64,000 nucleotides of DNA. It comes from Scytolyngbya sp. HA4215-MV1. GTDB taxonomy: Bacteria > Cyanobacteriota > Cyanobacteriia > Leptolyngbyales > Leptolyngbyaceae. The stretch lies in assembly GCA_019359045.1 (NCBI GenBank), contig JAHHIA010000010.1:124001-188000 (forward strand), read 5' to 3'. Position 1 is the stretch's first letter. The number at the start of each line of letters is the position of its first letter. A model generated the notes under the pieces. It was not told the origin of the DNA. It ran no database searches and saw only the letters and a list, made by a program, of their open reading frames with translations. Positions 1-7,717 of this stretch are shown in pieces. Made by a program: the position numbers and the translations under genes.

Positions 1-495
1 GGCTTTTACCAGGCGGGTGAATTGAAAGTTGCGTTTGTGTTTGATGCAGAGCGACCGGGGTTGAACGATCGGGTACAGTTGCCTCGCTGGCAAGGACAAC
101 TGATCGCTGCCAGTTGTTCTCTCAGTTCTGACTATGCCTGGTTATTTCTCACGACTCAAGTGCAGGGACAAATGCATTACTGTTGTGTCGTGATTCAAGC
201 CGACGGACAGATTGCGGCAACAGCGCAGGCACGGGCAGGTGAGGTGCATTGGTTGGTGATGTTGGCGCAGGGAGGGGCGATCTCGGCAGCACCCTATTGT
301 GCAGCAGGCGAGTTTTTCCTTGCTGCAACTGACGAAGGCATCATTCGAGTAGAAATTCGCAATAGTCAGCTAGTGCACACTCGGACATTTTCTGATACCG
401 AACCGTTTGTCAATCTCAATTGCCGACTATTGCCCGATACCGATGGCATTTACGTCATCGGTCATCAAGCGATCCAAAGGTTGAAATTAGGATAA
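1..495 (+). CDS. C-terminal part of an unknown protein (5' end outside window)
   Basis: The reading frame is open from the first base and ends with TAA at 493-495, so only the last 164 residues of a longer protein are seen. A TTG at 22 could be read as a start, but the frame continues upstream and no ribosome site precedes it, so I treat the gene as 5'-truncated by the window edge. The visible part alternates short hydrophobic strands and turns (for example the segments around YAWLFLTT, YCCVVIQADG and GIYVIGHQAIQRL), as in beta-propeller or other all-beta proteins. No catalytic motif or membrane segment is visible and I do not recognise the family. Confidence 0.7.
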   Translation, partial: GFYQAGELKVAFVFDAERPGLNDRVQLPRWQGQLIAASCSLSSDYAWLFLTTQVQGQMHYCCVVIQADGQIAATAQARAGEVHWLVMLAQGGAISAAPYCAAGEFFLAATDEGIIRVEIRNSQLVHTRTFSDTEPFVNLNCRLLPDTDGIYVIGHQAIQRLKLG

Positions 496-559
496 ATCGC
501 CGATTGGCATAAATTCCTGATCCAGTGCTTGGGATAGAAAAAGGTTTGTAGCCCCCCCA

Positions 560-1306
560 TTGTCTCAACAAAAGATGATGAAACTGACAACAATGGATGG
601 ATTCCTTGCCCCCTTGGGGAAGCCAGTGATTGGTCTTTCTTTATCTGGCATCTCTCACTTAGACACTTATGAATTGACCTCCGATAGCTTGCTTTATTTC
701 CGCAGTTGGCAAAAGCGTTTTTTGGATATTACAGGTGCTTTAACGGGAGTTTTATTGGGTTTTCCCATGTTTTTGATTGTCGCCTTGGTCGTGAGAATGA
801 TCGATCGGGTTCCGGTGCTTTTTTCTCAACAACGCTTTGGTTTAAATGGAGAAGCCTTTACCCTCTATAAACTGCGTACACTACGAATTATCGAAACTCG
901 TGACATGGTGGATGTCAACCGGATTCAAGTCAAACCTGCTTATGAAACAACTCTGACAGGTAAGTTTTGGCGTACGACCAGTATTGACGAAATTGTTCAG
1001 TTTTGGTTAGTTCTAAAAGGGGACATGAGCTTAATTGGACATCGCCCGTTTCCCATGTACTACATCCCCCATTTGGACAAAATTGAGGGTATGAATCAGC
1101 ACAAACTGGATCATTATTTGGGAATCGTTCGCCAATATAAACCGGGAATGAGCAGTTTAAGTTCCATCAATGGTAGAGGCGATCTGACGATGCAGCAAAA
1201 GCTAGAGTACGATTTGATTTACGCTCAAAATGCTTGCTTTTGGTATGATGTCAAGATTTTATTGCATACCTTAGTGGTTGTCATCCTAAGAAAGGGCGCG
1301 AAATAA
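560..1306 (+). CDS. Bacterial sugar transferase (polyprenyl-phosphate glycosyl-1-phosphate transferase family)
   Basis: Predicted membrane enzyme that moves a sugar-1-phosphate from a nucleotide sugar to a polyprenyl phosphate, the first step of exopolysaccharide or O-antigen type repeat-unit synthesis. The 248-aa product has the family plan: RSWQKRFLDITGA, one hydrophobic membrane hairpin (about residues 58-78), then the cytoplasmic catalytic part with QQRFG, YKLRTL, the TGKFWRTTSIDEIVQFW segment and GDMSLIGHRPFP. It belongs to the short form without the extra N-terminal membrane helices of WbaP or WcaJ and resembles the cyanobacterial HepC-like group. The listed TTG start has no clear ribosome site; ATG codons at 575 or 578 are equally possible. 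It sits alone, 64 nt after the previous gene. Confidence 0.85.
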   Translation: MSQQKMMKLTTMDGFLAPLGKPVIGLSLSGISHLDTYELTSDSLLYFRSWQKRFLDITGALTGVLLGFPMFLIVALVVRMIDRVPVLFSQQRFGLNGEAFTLYKLRTLRIIETRDMVDVNRIQVKPAYETTLTGKFWRTTSIDEIVQFWLVLKGDMSLIGHRPFPMYYIPHLDKIEGMNQHKLDHYLGIVRQYKPGMSSLSSINGRGDLTMQQKLEYDLIYAQNACFWYDVKILLHTLVVVILRKGAK

Positions 1307-1342
1307 AATGTGTAATAAAAATAGCAAACAGGAGACTCTTTA

Positions 1343-2389
1343 ATGACTACAAAAACGATGACCCAGCTCCCAATTCCACAATTCTTTGATGCCTGTCGGG
1401 TGGGCGAAGTTTGGCGGGTTCCCTATCAACAGCGGGCAGCACAGGCGAGAGATTGGGCAAAGCAGTACAGTTTGCAACCTGCTGCTAAAGATAAAACCCG
1501 CATTTGTTTGATGATTATTGATGCTCAAAATACGTTTTGTATTTCTGATTTTGAGCTGTTTGTAGGGGGACGATCGGGCAAAGGTGCGATCGAGGATAAT
1601 GTGAGGCTGTGTGAGTTTATTTATCGCAACCTGGGCGTGATTACTGAAATTGCGCCGACGATGGATACCCATACCTCCATGCAGATCTTTCACGCTGTCT
1701 TTTGGGTCAATGATGCTGGTGAACATCCGACACCCATGACGATGATTACGCTGGATGAGGTGCAGGCAGGCAAATGGAAGGTAAACCCCGCGATCGCCTA
1801 CTCCCTCGCCAAAGGCAACTACATGGCGTTACAATCCTTCGCGTTGCACTACACCCAACGCCTCAGTCAGGATGGCAAATACCCCCTCACCATTTGGCCC
1901 TACCACTCAATGTTGGGGGGAATTGGTCACGCGCTAGTTTCCTCCGTAGAAGAGGCCTGTTTCTTCCATAACCTGGCTCGTAGCAGCCAGACCAACTTTG
2001 AAATTAAGGGGGGGAATCCGCTGACAGAAAACTACTCAGTCTTGCGTCCAGAAGTACTGGATGATGCAACTGGACGACCGATCGCCCAAAAAAATACCCG
2101 TTTTATTCAAAAGCTGCTGGAGTTTGACGCCGTACTGATTGCCGGACAGGCAAAGAGTCACTGTGTGGCATGGACGATCGATGACCTGTTAACAGAAATT
2201 CAGGCACAAGATCCCAAACTGGCACAAAAAGTTTATCTGTTGGAAGACTGCACATCACCGGTAGTCGTTCCTGGTGTAGTGGACTTTACTGACCAGGCAA
2301 ATGCTGCTTTTCAACGCTTTGCTGATGCTGGGATGCAATTGGTGCAGTCTACTCAGGCAATGGATACTTGGGTCGGCATCACCCTTTAG
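1343..2389 (+). CDS. Isochorismatase/nicotinamidase-like cysteine hydrolase
   Basis: Large (348 aa) member of the isochorismatase-like hydrolase fold, whose best-known enzymes deamidate nicotinamide or hydrolyse isochorismate. The catalytic triad is readable: Asp60 in LMIIDAQNTF, Lys222 in EIKGGNP and Cys274 in AKSHCVAW. Asp108 and His110 (MDTH) and His188 (PYHSM) are placed like the metal ligands of nicotinamidases. A long N-terminal extension (about 50 residues) and the insertion between 120 and 185 make it bigger than ordinary nicotinamidases (about 200 aa). The ATG has a ribosome site AGGAG 8 nt upstream. The next gene, a VWA protein, begins 9 to 51 nt downstream, so the two are probably cotranscribed. 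Substrate unknown; a nicotinamide-type amide is the best guess. Confidence 0.8.
   Translation: MTTKTMTQLPIPQFFDACRVGEVWRVPYQQRAAQARDWAKQYSLQPAAKDKTRICLMIIDAQNTFCISDFELFVGGRSGKGAIEDNVRLCEFIYRNLGVITEIAPTMDTHTSMQIFHAVFWVNDAGEHPTPMTMITLDEVQAGKWKVNPAIAYSLAKGNYMALQSFALHYTQRLSQDGKYPLTIWPYHSMLGGIGHALVSSVEEACFFHNLARSSQTNFEIKGGNPLTENYSVLRPEVLDDATGRPIAQKNTRFIQKLLEFDAVLIAGQAKSHCVAWTIDDLLTEIQAQDPKLAQKVYLLEDCTSPVVVPGVVDFTDQANAAFQRFADAGMQLVQSTQAMDTWVGITL
1790..1797. repeat. HIP1 octamer (example of a dispersed repeat)
   Basis: GCGATCGC, the highly iterated palindrome of cyanobacterial genomes. Other copies are at 7823-7830 and 9743-9750, and the core CGATCG occurs very often in the window, mostly inside genes. 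It is the main sign that the DNA is cyanobacterial. Confidence 0.9.
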
Positions 2390-2440
2390 AGGTCAGCCAT
2401 GAAACCTACCAAAATCGCAAATCGCAAATCGGAGTCAACC

Positions 2441-3235
2441 ATGAGTCAATCCATTCCTAACCTCAACCAACTATTCCAATCAGCTCAGGCAGAAGGTGTG
2501 CTTTCTTCTGCTTCTTTACAGGCGCTCAACGTTCATGATATTGGTGCCCAAATCCAGGCAGGGCTGGGGATTCACGTCGATGATGTGATTGCTAGTGAGG
2601 TAGTGTTGGTGACACTCATGCCGGATGATTCGGGTTCGATTCAGTATGGCAATAATGCTGCTACGGTTCGTGCTGGGCACAACACTGTACTGGATGCGTT
2701 ACTCAGCTCCAATCAATCTGCTAATATCTTGGCGCACAACCGTTACCTCAATGGGTTTGTCCTTTATCCTTACTGCCCAGTCTCGCGAGCAGTGCGAATG
2801 GACGATCGCAACTACACCCCCAATCAAGGTACCCCGCTTTATGACCAGACTGTGGTGTTGCTGGGAACTGTGCTGGCAAAGGCACAGGAGTTTTCTGACA
2901 ATGGGGTGCCTGTTCGCACAGTGACGTTAATTATTACCGACGGAGCAGATGCCCACTCCCGTCGGGCTACCGCAAAAACGGTGCGATCGTTAGTGCAAGA
3001 TATGCTGCGAACCGAAAACCACATCATTGCTGCCATGGGGATTGATGATGGGGGACAGACCGATTTTCGTCAGGTGTTTCGAGATATGGGTATACGGGAT
3101 GAATGGATTCTCACCCCTGGTAATGGGCAAAAGGAAATTCGGCAGGCGTTTCAAATGTTCTCGCAATCTGCGGTGCGGGCTAGTCAGAGTAGCGGGAATT
3201 TTAGTCAAGCGGCTTTAGGAGGCTTTGGGGCATAG
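2441..3235 (+). CDS. von Willebrand factor A domain protein
   Basis: A 264-aa protein consisting almost entirely of one VWA domain, a metal-dependent protein-binding module. The MIDAS metal site is intact: DDSGS near the start of the domain, a threonine in GTPLYD and the aspartate in ITDGAD. There is no signal peptide or membrane helix, so it should act in the cytoplasm. The C terminus (about 25 residues) is rich in Ser, Gly, Ala and Gln and probably disordered. I choose the ATG at 2441 because GGAG lies 6 nt before it; an in-frame ATG at 2399 would add a 14-residue tail encoded by a short tandem AAATCGC repeat. It is paired with the upstream hydrolase and followed by a strong hairpin. Partner and function are unknown. 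Confidence 0.82.
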   Translation: MSQSIPNLNQLFQSAQAEGVLSSASLQALNVHDIGAQIQAGLGIHVDDVIASEVVLVTLMPDDSGSIQYGNNAATVRAGHNTVLDALLSSNQSANILAHNRYLNGFVLYPYCPVSRAVRMDDRNYTPNQGTPLYDQTVVLLGTVLAKAQEFSDNGVPVRTVTLIITDGADAHSRRATAKTVRSLVQDMLRTENHIIAAMGIDDGGQTDFRQVFRDMGIRDEWILTPGNGQKEIRQAFQMFSQSAVRASQSSGNFSQAALGGFGA

Positions 3236-3256
3236 ATCGTATGACCCATAGTAAAT

Positions 3257-3281
3257 CCCCGGAATCCCAACGATTCCGGGG
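3257..3281 (+). terminator. Strong hairpin after the VWA gene
   Basis: CCCCGGAATC (3257-3266) and GATTCCGGGG (3272-3281) form a perfect 10-bp GC-rich stem with a 5-nt loop, 22 nt after the VWA stop codon. The run of T expected of a classical terminator is weak, but position and stability suggest it ends the hydrolase-VWA transcript. Confidence 0.7.
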
Positions 3282-3403
3282 CATTATTCCGGGAGATATT
3301 GAATTGCTGTGTAGGTAGGTTGACAATAGCCCGAAGCCACAATGCAACTTTACAGTGTTGAAATGATCCTCATGGATATCATTCAATCGATCAAATCGGT
3401 CGC

Positions 3404-3850
3404 TTATTGACCAAAGAAGTCTTTCACTGCATCTACAACATTGTTGCCTGCCTGATCTGCCTTAGCACCTGCTTGATCAACAGCGCTCTGGGTTCTAGCA
3501 ACATCTTGCTTCGCCTTCGATTCTGCCCGCACTTTAGCCTGGTTCAATGCACCTTTGGTTCTAGCGAGGTCTTGTCTGGCACGACCCTCGGCTTGGTTAC
3601 TAGCATTGTCGATCGCGTTCTTGGTTCGGCCGAAATCTTGTTGAGCGCGACCTTGGGCTTGCTTTGCCGCTCCTTGAACTTGATCTCGCACGCCAACACC
3701 CGAAATCCCTACGTGATATGGACTTGCTAGCGCTGTAGGAGTCATATCCAAAGCTATACCGGGTAGTCCCAGTGCACTCACCAAAACCAAGATACCGACC
3801 AACAATGCTTGACTGACTTTACGGATTGCTTGAATTACATTCGCTTTCAT
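3404..3850 (-). CDS. Secreted protein with three 22-residue amphipathic repeats (LEA/apolipoprotein-like)
   Basis: A 148-aa protein with a signal-peptide-like N terminus (positive residues, hydrophobic stretch 15-34, likely cut near TALA-S at 42-43). The mature part contains three consecutive 22-residue repeats at 67-88, 89-110 and 111-132. Each follows the pattern G/S-R/K-A-x-Q-D-hydrophobic-A/G-R-T-K/Q-x-A-hydrophobic-D/N, rich in Ala, Gln and charged residues and lacking Pro and Trp. Such 11- or 22-mer helices occur in late-embryogenesis-abundant proteins, apolipoproteins and small cyanobacterial stress proteins. A role in desiccation tolerance, membrane binding or the cell envelope is inference only. 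It is transcribed alone; about 200 nt of non-coding sequence separate it from the oxidoreductase gene that lies behind its promoter. Confidence 0.7.
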   Translation of the reverse strand: MKANVIQAIRKVSQALLVGILVLVSALGLPGIALDMTPTALASPYHVGISGVGVRDQVQGAAKQAQGRAQQDFGRTKNAIDNASNQAEGRARQDLARTKGALNQAKVRAESKAKQDVARTQSAVDQAGAKADQAGNNVVDAVKDFFGQ

Positions 3851-4052
3851 ACTAGAGAAACCCTCCCTTTGTTGTTCTCCTAGTTGTATCGTAAGTCACC
3901 AAACCTTCGTACCCATCTTACGGGGGAGGACTCCCTATTCCTTGGGGCGAATAATTCTTTAGGATGGACTTGCTGCCAGGGAACGCCTTTAGACTTGGGG
4001 GACTGAGACTTTAGAGATTGGAAAAGTCTAAAGGACATTCCCTAAAGTGCTC

Positions 4053-5162
4053 TTATGAGGACGTTTTAGACAGTTGTAGGGCTGGGTAGTCGGTATAGCC
4101 TTTTTCGTTGCCGCCATAGAAGGTGGAACGATCGTAGGCATTCAACTCGGCTTTTAAGGCAAACCGTTCTGCGAGATCGGGGTTGGAAATGTACCAGCGT
4201 CCGTAAGCAACTAGATCAGCATCTCCGGCGGCAATAACTGCATTGCCAGATTCTCGATCGTGCCCACCGGCTGAGATGATGGTGCTCTTGAAATAATTGC
4301 GGAAGAAGTGACTGGTCAACACCGCCCGATCACCTTCGGGCGGTACTTCGTCGGCTCTCGGTTCGACGATGTGCAGATAAGCTAACCCAAAGCGATCTAG
4401 TTCTTGAGCCACATAACCAAACAATGCCTTTGGATCGGAGTCAACCATATCGTTGAAAGTGCCGCTGGGCGAGAGGCGAACCCCCACCCGATCGGCTCCC
4501 CAAACACCCACCACAGCTTCAGTCACTTCTCGGATCAGACGAGCACGATTCGCGATCGATCCACCATAGGCATCAGTGCGTTGATTGGAACCATCTCGCA
4601 TAAATTGATCGAGCAAGTATCCATTCGCTCCATGGATTTCCACCCCATCGAAGCCTGCTTCCAGGGCATTTTCAGCCGCTCGACGATACTGATCCACAAT
4701 GCCGGGGATCTCTTCCAGTTCTAGGGCACGTGGCGTGACAAACGGCTGTTCGCCCTGATAAGTAGATGCCATCCCTTTGGGTGCGATTGGGCTGGGAGCA
4801 ACAGGCAAGGCTCCCTCAGGTTGCAAGGACGGGTGCGAAATCCGCCCCACATGCCACAGTTGCAGGAAAATGTGTCCGCCCTGAGCATGAACTGCATCCG
4901 TGACTAAGCGCCAACCTGCGACTTGTTCCGGTGAGTGGATGCCTGGCGTGGCGGGGTATCCCACCCCCTGGGGAGAGATTTGGGTGGCTTCGGTAATCAA
5001 CAGCCCTGCAGATGCTCGTTGTGTATAGTAAGTCGCGTTGAGGTTGCCTGGAACGTTACCTGTTCCGGCTCGGTTCCGGGTCAGTGGAGCCATGACCAAG
5101 CGGTTTGGCAGTTGATATCGACCCAATTTGACAGGCGTCAGTAAAGGCTGATCGGTGCTCAT
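4053..5162 (-). CDS. Alkene reductase, Old Yellow Enzyme family (FMN, NADPH)
   Basis: Flavoenzyme predicted to reduce the C=C bond of alpha,beta-unsaturated carbonyls, maleimides or nitro compounds with NAD(P)H. The 369-aa TIM barrel shows the family marks: MAPLTRNRA at the N terminus, the substrate-binding pair in HGANGYLLDQF, RTDAYGGS, and the FMN-phosphate loop in AYGRWYISNPDLAERF near the C terminus. I place the start at ATG 5162 (MSTDQPLL), where GGAG lies 13 nt upstream; a TTG at 5189 would add nine residues. The gene follows a thioredoxin gene on the same strand after about 116 nt, and both lie behind the operator region shared with the divergent ArsR regulator. An electrophile or redox stress role is likely. 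Confidence 0.92.
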   Translation of the reverse strand: MSTDQPLLTPVKLGRYQLPNRLVMAPLTRNRAGTGNVPGNLNATYYTQRASAGLLITEATQISPQGVGYPATPGIHSPEQVAGWRLVTDAVHAQGGHIFLQLWHVGRISHPSLQPEGALPVAPSPIAPKGMASTYQGEQPFVTPRALELEEIPGIVDQYRRAAENALEAGFDGVEIHGANGYLLDQFMRDGSNQRTDAYGGSIANRARLIREVTEAVVGVWGADRVGVRLSPSGTFNDMVDSDPKALFGYVAQELDRFGLAYLHIVEPRADEVPPEGDRAVLTSHFFRNYFKSTIISAGGHDRESGNAVIAAGDADLVAYGRWYISNPDLAERFALKAELNAYDRSTFYGGNEKGYTDYPALQLSKTSS

Positions 5163-5278
5163 AAGCTCAGGTTGTCTCCTTAAAATCAAAAGACTGAAGT
5201 TAAAGGCGTTGGGTCTGTTAGGGGCAGCAATACTATGCCCCCATACTCAAAAGGGTAAGGGCGAATCAATCCAGGTTG

Positions 5279-5632
5279 CTAAGCAGACTGAGATGAAGTG
5301 GCGTTAGTTGACGTCAGTAAGGCGTTGAGCTTGTCGCTCAATATCGCTTTGGCGGTGACGCCGACGACGCGATCGACCACTGCCCCATTCTGGAAAAACA
5401 ACAGGGCTGGAATTGCCTGAATCCCATACTGATTGGCAATTTCCACATTTTCGTCAATATTGAGTTTGCCAACGAGTGCCCGATCGGCAAACTCAACTGA
5501 CAAATCGTCGACGATCGGTCCAACAATGCGACAGGGACCACACCACGCAGCCCAAAAATCCACCACAACGGGTGTTTGACTGGCAAGCACTTCTCGATCG
5601 AAATTGTCGTTGGTGAGTTTCTTTGTATTCAT
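5279..5632 (-). CDS. Thioredoxin
   Basis: Cytoplasmic dithiol-disulfide exchange protein of 117 aa, the normal thioredoxin length. The active site WCGPC lies at residues 30-34 (Cys31 and Cys34), followed by the conserved GIQAIPALLFF segment with the cis-proline. I start at ATG 5632 (MNTKKLTNDNF) because AAGGAG lies 6 nt before it; the ATG two codons earlier overlaps this site. It is the first gene downstream of two operator-like palindromes and is followed by the Old Yellow Enzyme gene on the same strand. A divergent ArsR-type regulator starts about 300 nt away. The arrangement resembles the Anabaena RexT-TrxA2 pair, in which an ArsR-type redox sensor controls a thioredoxin; equivalence here is inferred from gene order. 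Confidence 0.95.
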   Translation of the reverse strand: MNTKKLTNDNFDREVLASQTPVVVDFWAAWCGPCRIVGPIVDDLSVEFADRALVGKLNIDENVEIANQYGIQAIPALLFFQNGAVVDRVVGVTAKAILSDKLNALLTSTNATSSQSA

Positions 5633-5740
5633 GAGCATCTCCTTGCGCTGCGATCGCCCTAGAACCTTGGATATGAACGAATGAACTCACGACTCAACGA
5701 ACGAGGTTCATTAGATGGCAAACCGCAAACAGTAGAAAAG

Positions 5741-5754
5741 TAGTTAAACAACTA
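5741..5754. promoter_or_regulatory. Operator-like inverted repeat 1 (ArsR-type)
   Basis: TAGTT-AAAC-AACTA, a perfect 5-bp inverted repeat with a 4-nt spacer, flanked by G on the left and TTT on the right. The same pattern recurs 54 nt away. It lies between the divergent thioredoxin and ArsR genes and is a good candidate binding site for the ArsR protein. Confidence 0.6.
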
Positions 5755-5794
5755 TTTAAGTAAAATCATAGATAGCTTATCTCAAATAGTCAAG

Positions 5795-5808
5795 TAGTTG
5801 TTGAACTA
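5795..5808. promoter_or_regulatory. Operator-like inverted repeat 2 (ArsR-type)
   Basis: TAGTT-GTTG-AACTA, the second copy of the palindrome, again followed by TTT. The half-sites are identical to repeat 1 while the spacers differ, as expected for a protein-binding site kept by selection. Centre-to-centre distance is 54 nt, close to five helical turns. Confidence 0.6.
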
Positions 5809-5929
5809 TTTCAGTGTGTCTTCCAGAAGAGTAAGATAGAAGAATCGTGAGTGGCTGTGTGAAGCCTCAATAGGTTTGCTTAATCATCCCACCTCTCAAA
5901 ATCAAACTGCATTCAAACTGTGTTAATTC

Positions 5930-6247
5930 ATGCTTGAAGATTGTGATAGTATCCCGATCGTGCCGCCGCCTATCAGTGTGATCGGCAGTGTTGAACAACG
6001 GGCAAAAATCTTTTCAGCACTCTCTGACCCGACTCGTCTACGCATCGTAGAATTATTGGCAGCAAATAAAGAGATGAGTGGTTCGGAAATTGCCACACAA
6101 GTCGGTATCAGTCTGGCGCTCTTTTGTCATCACTCGCGCATATTGTTGGAAGCGGGGCTAATCCGAGTGCGAAAAGAAGGTCAAACCAAATATAACGCCT
6201 TGAATCAGGATGTTCTGGCCCGGTGTTTGGCGAGTCTTAAGGCGTAG
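5930..6247 (+). CDS. ArsR/SmtB-family transcriptional regulator
   Basis: Small dimeric winged-helix repressor (105 aa). The family core is clear: ALSDPTRLRIVELL (about 30-43), the recognition helix GSEIATQVGISLALFCHHSRIL (51-72) and the wing GLIRVRKEGQTKYNAL. The metal-sensing ELCxC motif of ArsR/SmtB is absent (ELLAAN at that position), so classical arsenic, zinc or cadmium sensing is unlikely. It has three cysteines (5, 66, 99); Cys66 sits in the DNA-recognition helix. The gene diverges from a thioredoxin-Old Yellow Enzyme pair with two palindromic operators between, so I infer a thiol- or electrophile-sensing repressor like Anabaena RexT. No strong ribosome site precedes the ATG. Confidence 0.85.
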   Translation: MLEDCDSIPIVPPPISVIGSVEQRAKIFSALSDPTRLRIVELLAANKEMSGSEIATQVGISLALFCHHSRILLEAGLIRVRKEGQTKYNALNQDVLARCLASLKA

Positions 6248-6289
6248 CGCTTTCATTAAGCCTGTGCTGATCTCACCCACCGTTTGTAG

Positions 6290-7588
6290 TTAGCGGATGC
6301 CATCGTTGTCGATCGCGCTGTAGATATCTTCGGAAGCCAACCCCAGCCATGGGTCAGAACTAGGAGTCAAGAAAAGCTGAGCATACACGCGCTCATTCAA
6401 AACATCCACATTGCGGGTTGCACTTGCCTGAACAAACCATTGATGCAATTGGCTATGAAGTAAATATTCATTTCGCACTGTGTCCAGTGCCATCATCGCT
6501 TCAAACTTTTGGGTCAGCGGCTGCATGGCTTCAGCAGAAACAGTTGCGGCAGTGGCAGGACTTGATGCAAACTTTTTGGCTTGAATGAGTGCCAGACTGT
6601 TGACATCCAGGCGCGCATCTTTGGCATACCGTTCTGCCAGTTTGCCCCAAGTTGCCTGATCGGTGATGGATTCCAGCGCTTTTTGGTTTTCTGTGGCAGC
6701 AAACCGAAAAGATATCAAAATGGGATTTTCCACCACCATTTTAGAGATAGCGATGCGGCTGGCTTCTTCCGCCGTGGGTGGTCTGTCTAGTTTGGCTGGT
6801 AACTCTACCAACTTGGGCAAAGAGGAGATCCCTAGCTCTGACAGGTCTTTTGACCACTGGGTTTGCAGCGCTGCCAGGCGATCGCGGTGATATTGTTGCA
6901 ATTGTGCAGATTGTTCAGCTTCAGTGCCTTGACTCAGGTTTTTCGCTAACTGTTCTGCCTGACGTAATTGTTGCAAAAAAGCTTGAGGACCGTACAGTCC
7001 AGGCAGGGCATCGATCGGGCGACCGTTGGCATCCAGGACATAATGAATACTATTGCCCGTAAGCGTCCGTTGGAGCTTGCGCCCATCACCAAAATCGATC
7101 GTCACCGTAGGGACTGGGCGTACGGATTGCCAGTGTAAAATGAAGTGATCTCGCAGTTCTTTCGAGACGGCTGCATTCGGATATAGCGCGACCCGAAAGA
7201 AGCGGCTATTGGCACAACTCAAATCCTGGTCGAGCCGCCCCAATAACCGTAAAGACAAAATGGGTTTACCACTCGCTTTTGCAGCTGCCTTGGCCTGCTC
7301 TAAATCGGTATACCAATAGAGACGAGAAGCGTAACAATCTTTTTGCTGACAGAGCTTATCTAGTGCCGTGCGGACTTCGGCAGAAGGGGGAAGGGTGCGA
7401 TTGGCGAGTTCTCTGGCATGGTGAGTCAGAAACGCTTGTAATCCTTCAGGCCCCTGGTTTCGCAACAATCCCGCTTCTTGCAAAAGGGCAGTGTTGGCGG
7501 AGATAGGGGTTTGGGCAAGACTGGGATGGCTCAAACCAACGCTGAGCAAGCTGAGTAATGCCAGGTGGGTGAAAAATCTGCGTTTCAT
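6290..7588 (-). CDS. Secreted protein with a thioredoxin-fold-like domain lacking CxxC
   Basis: A 432-aa protein starting at ATG 7588 with a typical signal peptide (MKRRFFTHLALL, hydrophobic core, SLAQ near 23-26), so probably periplasmic or outer-envelope. The middle part reads like a thioredoxin-related domain of the DUF255/thioredoxin_7 kind: TDLEQAKAAAKASGKPIL, then SCANSRFF where the active-site helix would be, then a YVLDANGRPI strand-turn and a LPGLYGPQAFLQQL helix. Only one cysteine is present at the active-site position, so ordinary disulfide exchange is unlikely. The C-terminal half is helical with no known motif. A longer frame reaches 7699 but would place 37 residues before the signal peptide. 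Convergent with the ArsR gene. Confidence 0.65.
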   Translation of the reverse strand: MKRRFFTHLALLSLLSVGLSHPSLAQTPISANTALLQEAGLLRNQGPEGLQAFLTHHARELANRTLPPSAEVRTALDKLCQQKDCYASRLYWYTDLEQAKAAAKASGKPILSLRLLGRLDQDLSCANSRFFRVALYPNAAVSKELRDHFILHWQSVRPVPTVTIDFGDGRKLQRTLTGNSIHYVLDANGRPIDALPGLYGPQAFLQQLRQAEQLAKNLSQGTEAEQSAQLQQYHRDRLAALQTQWSKDLSELGISSLPKLVELPAKLDRPPTAEEASRIAISKMVVENPILISFRFAATENQKALESITDQATWGKLAERYAKDARLDVNSLALIQAKKFASSPATAATVSAEAMQPLTQKFEAMMALDTVRNEYLLHSQLHQWFVQASATRNVDVLNERVYAQLFLTPSSDPWLGLASEDIYSAIDNDGIR

Positions 7589-7717
7589 GGTGACTCTCAA
7601 AACAACCCGATTGATTGAGTAAATTGGAGTTGAGGATGGACGATAGACACGAGACGACCGATCTGACGTTTCTTGGAAAGAAAAGTTTCCCTGCCCCATC
7701 GATTTTGGAGCGATCGT

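Noticed and set aside
1340-1726. 128-codon minus-strand frame
   Set aside because: It lies opposite the hydrolase gene, has no ribosome site and its composition is that of an antisense shadow.
2408-2430. Tandem AAATCGC repeat
   Set aside because: Two and a half copies only, at the alternative start of the VWA gene; too short to call a repeat element.
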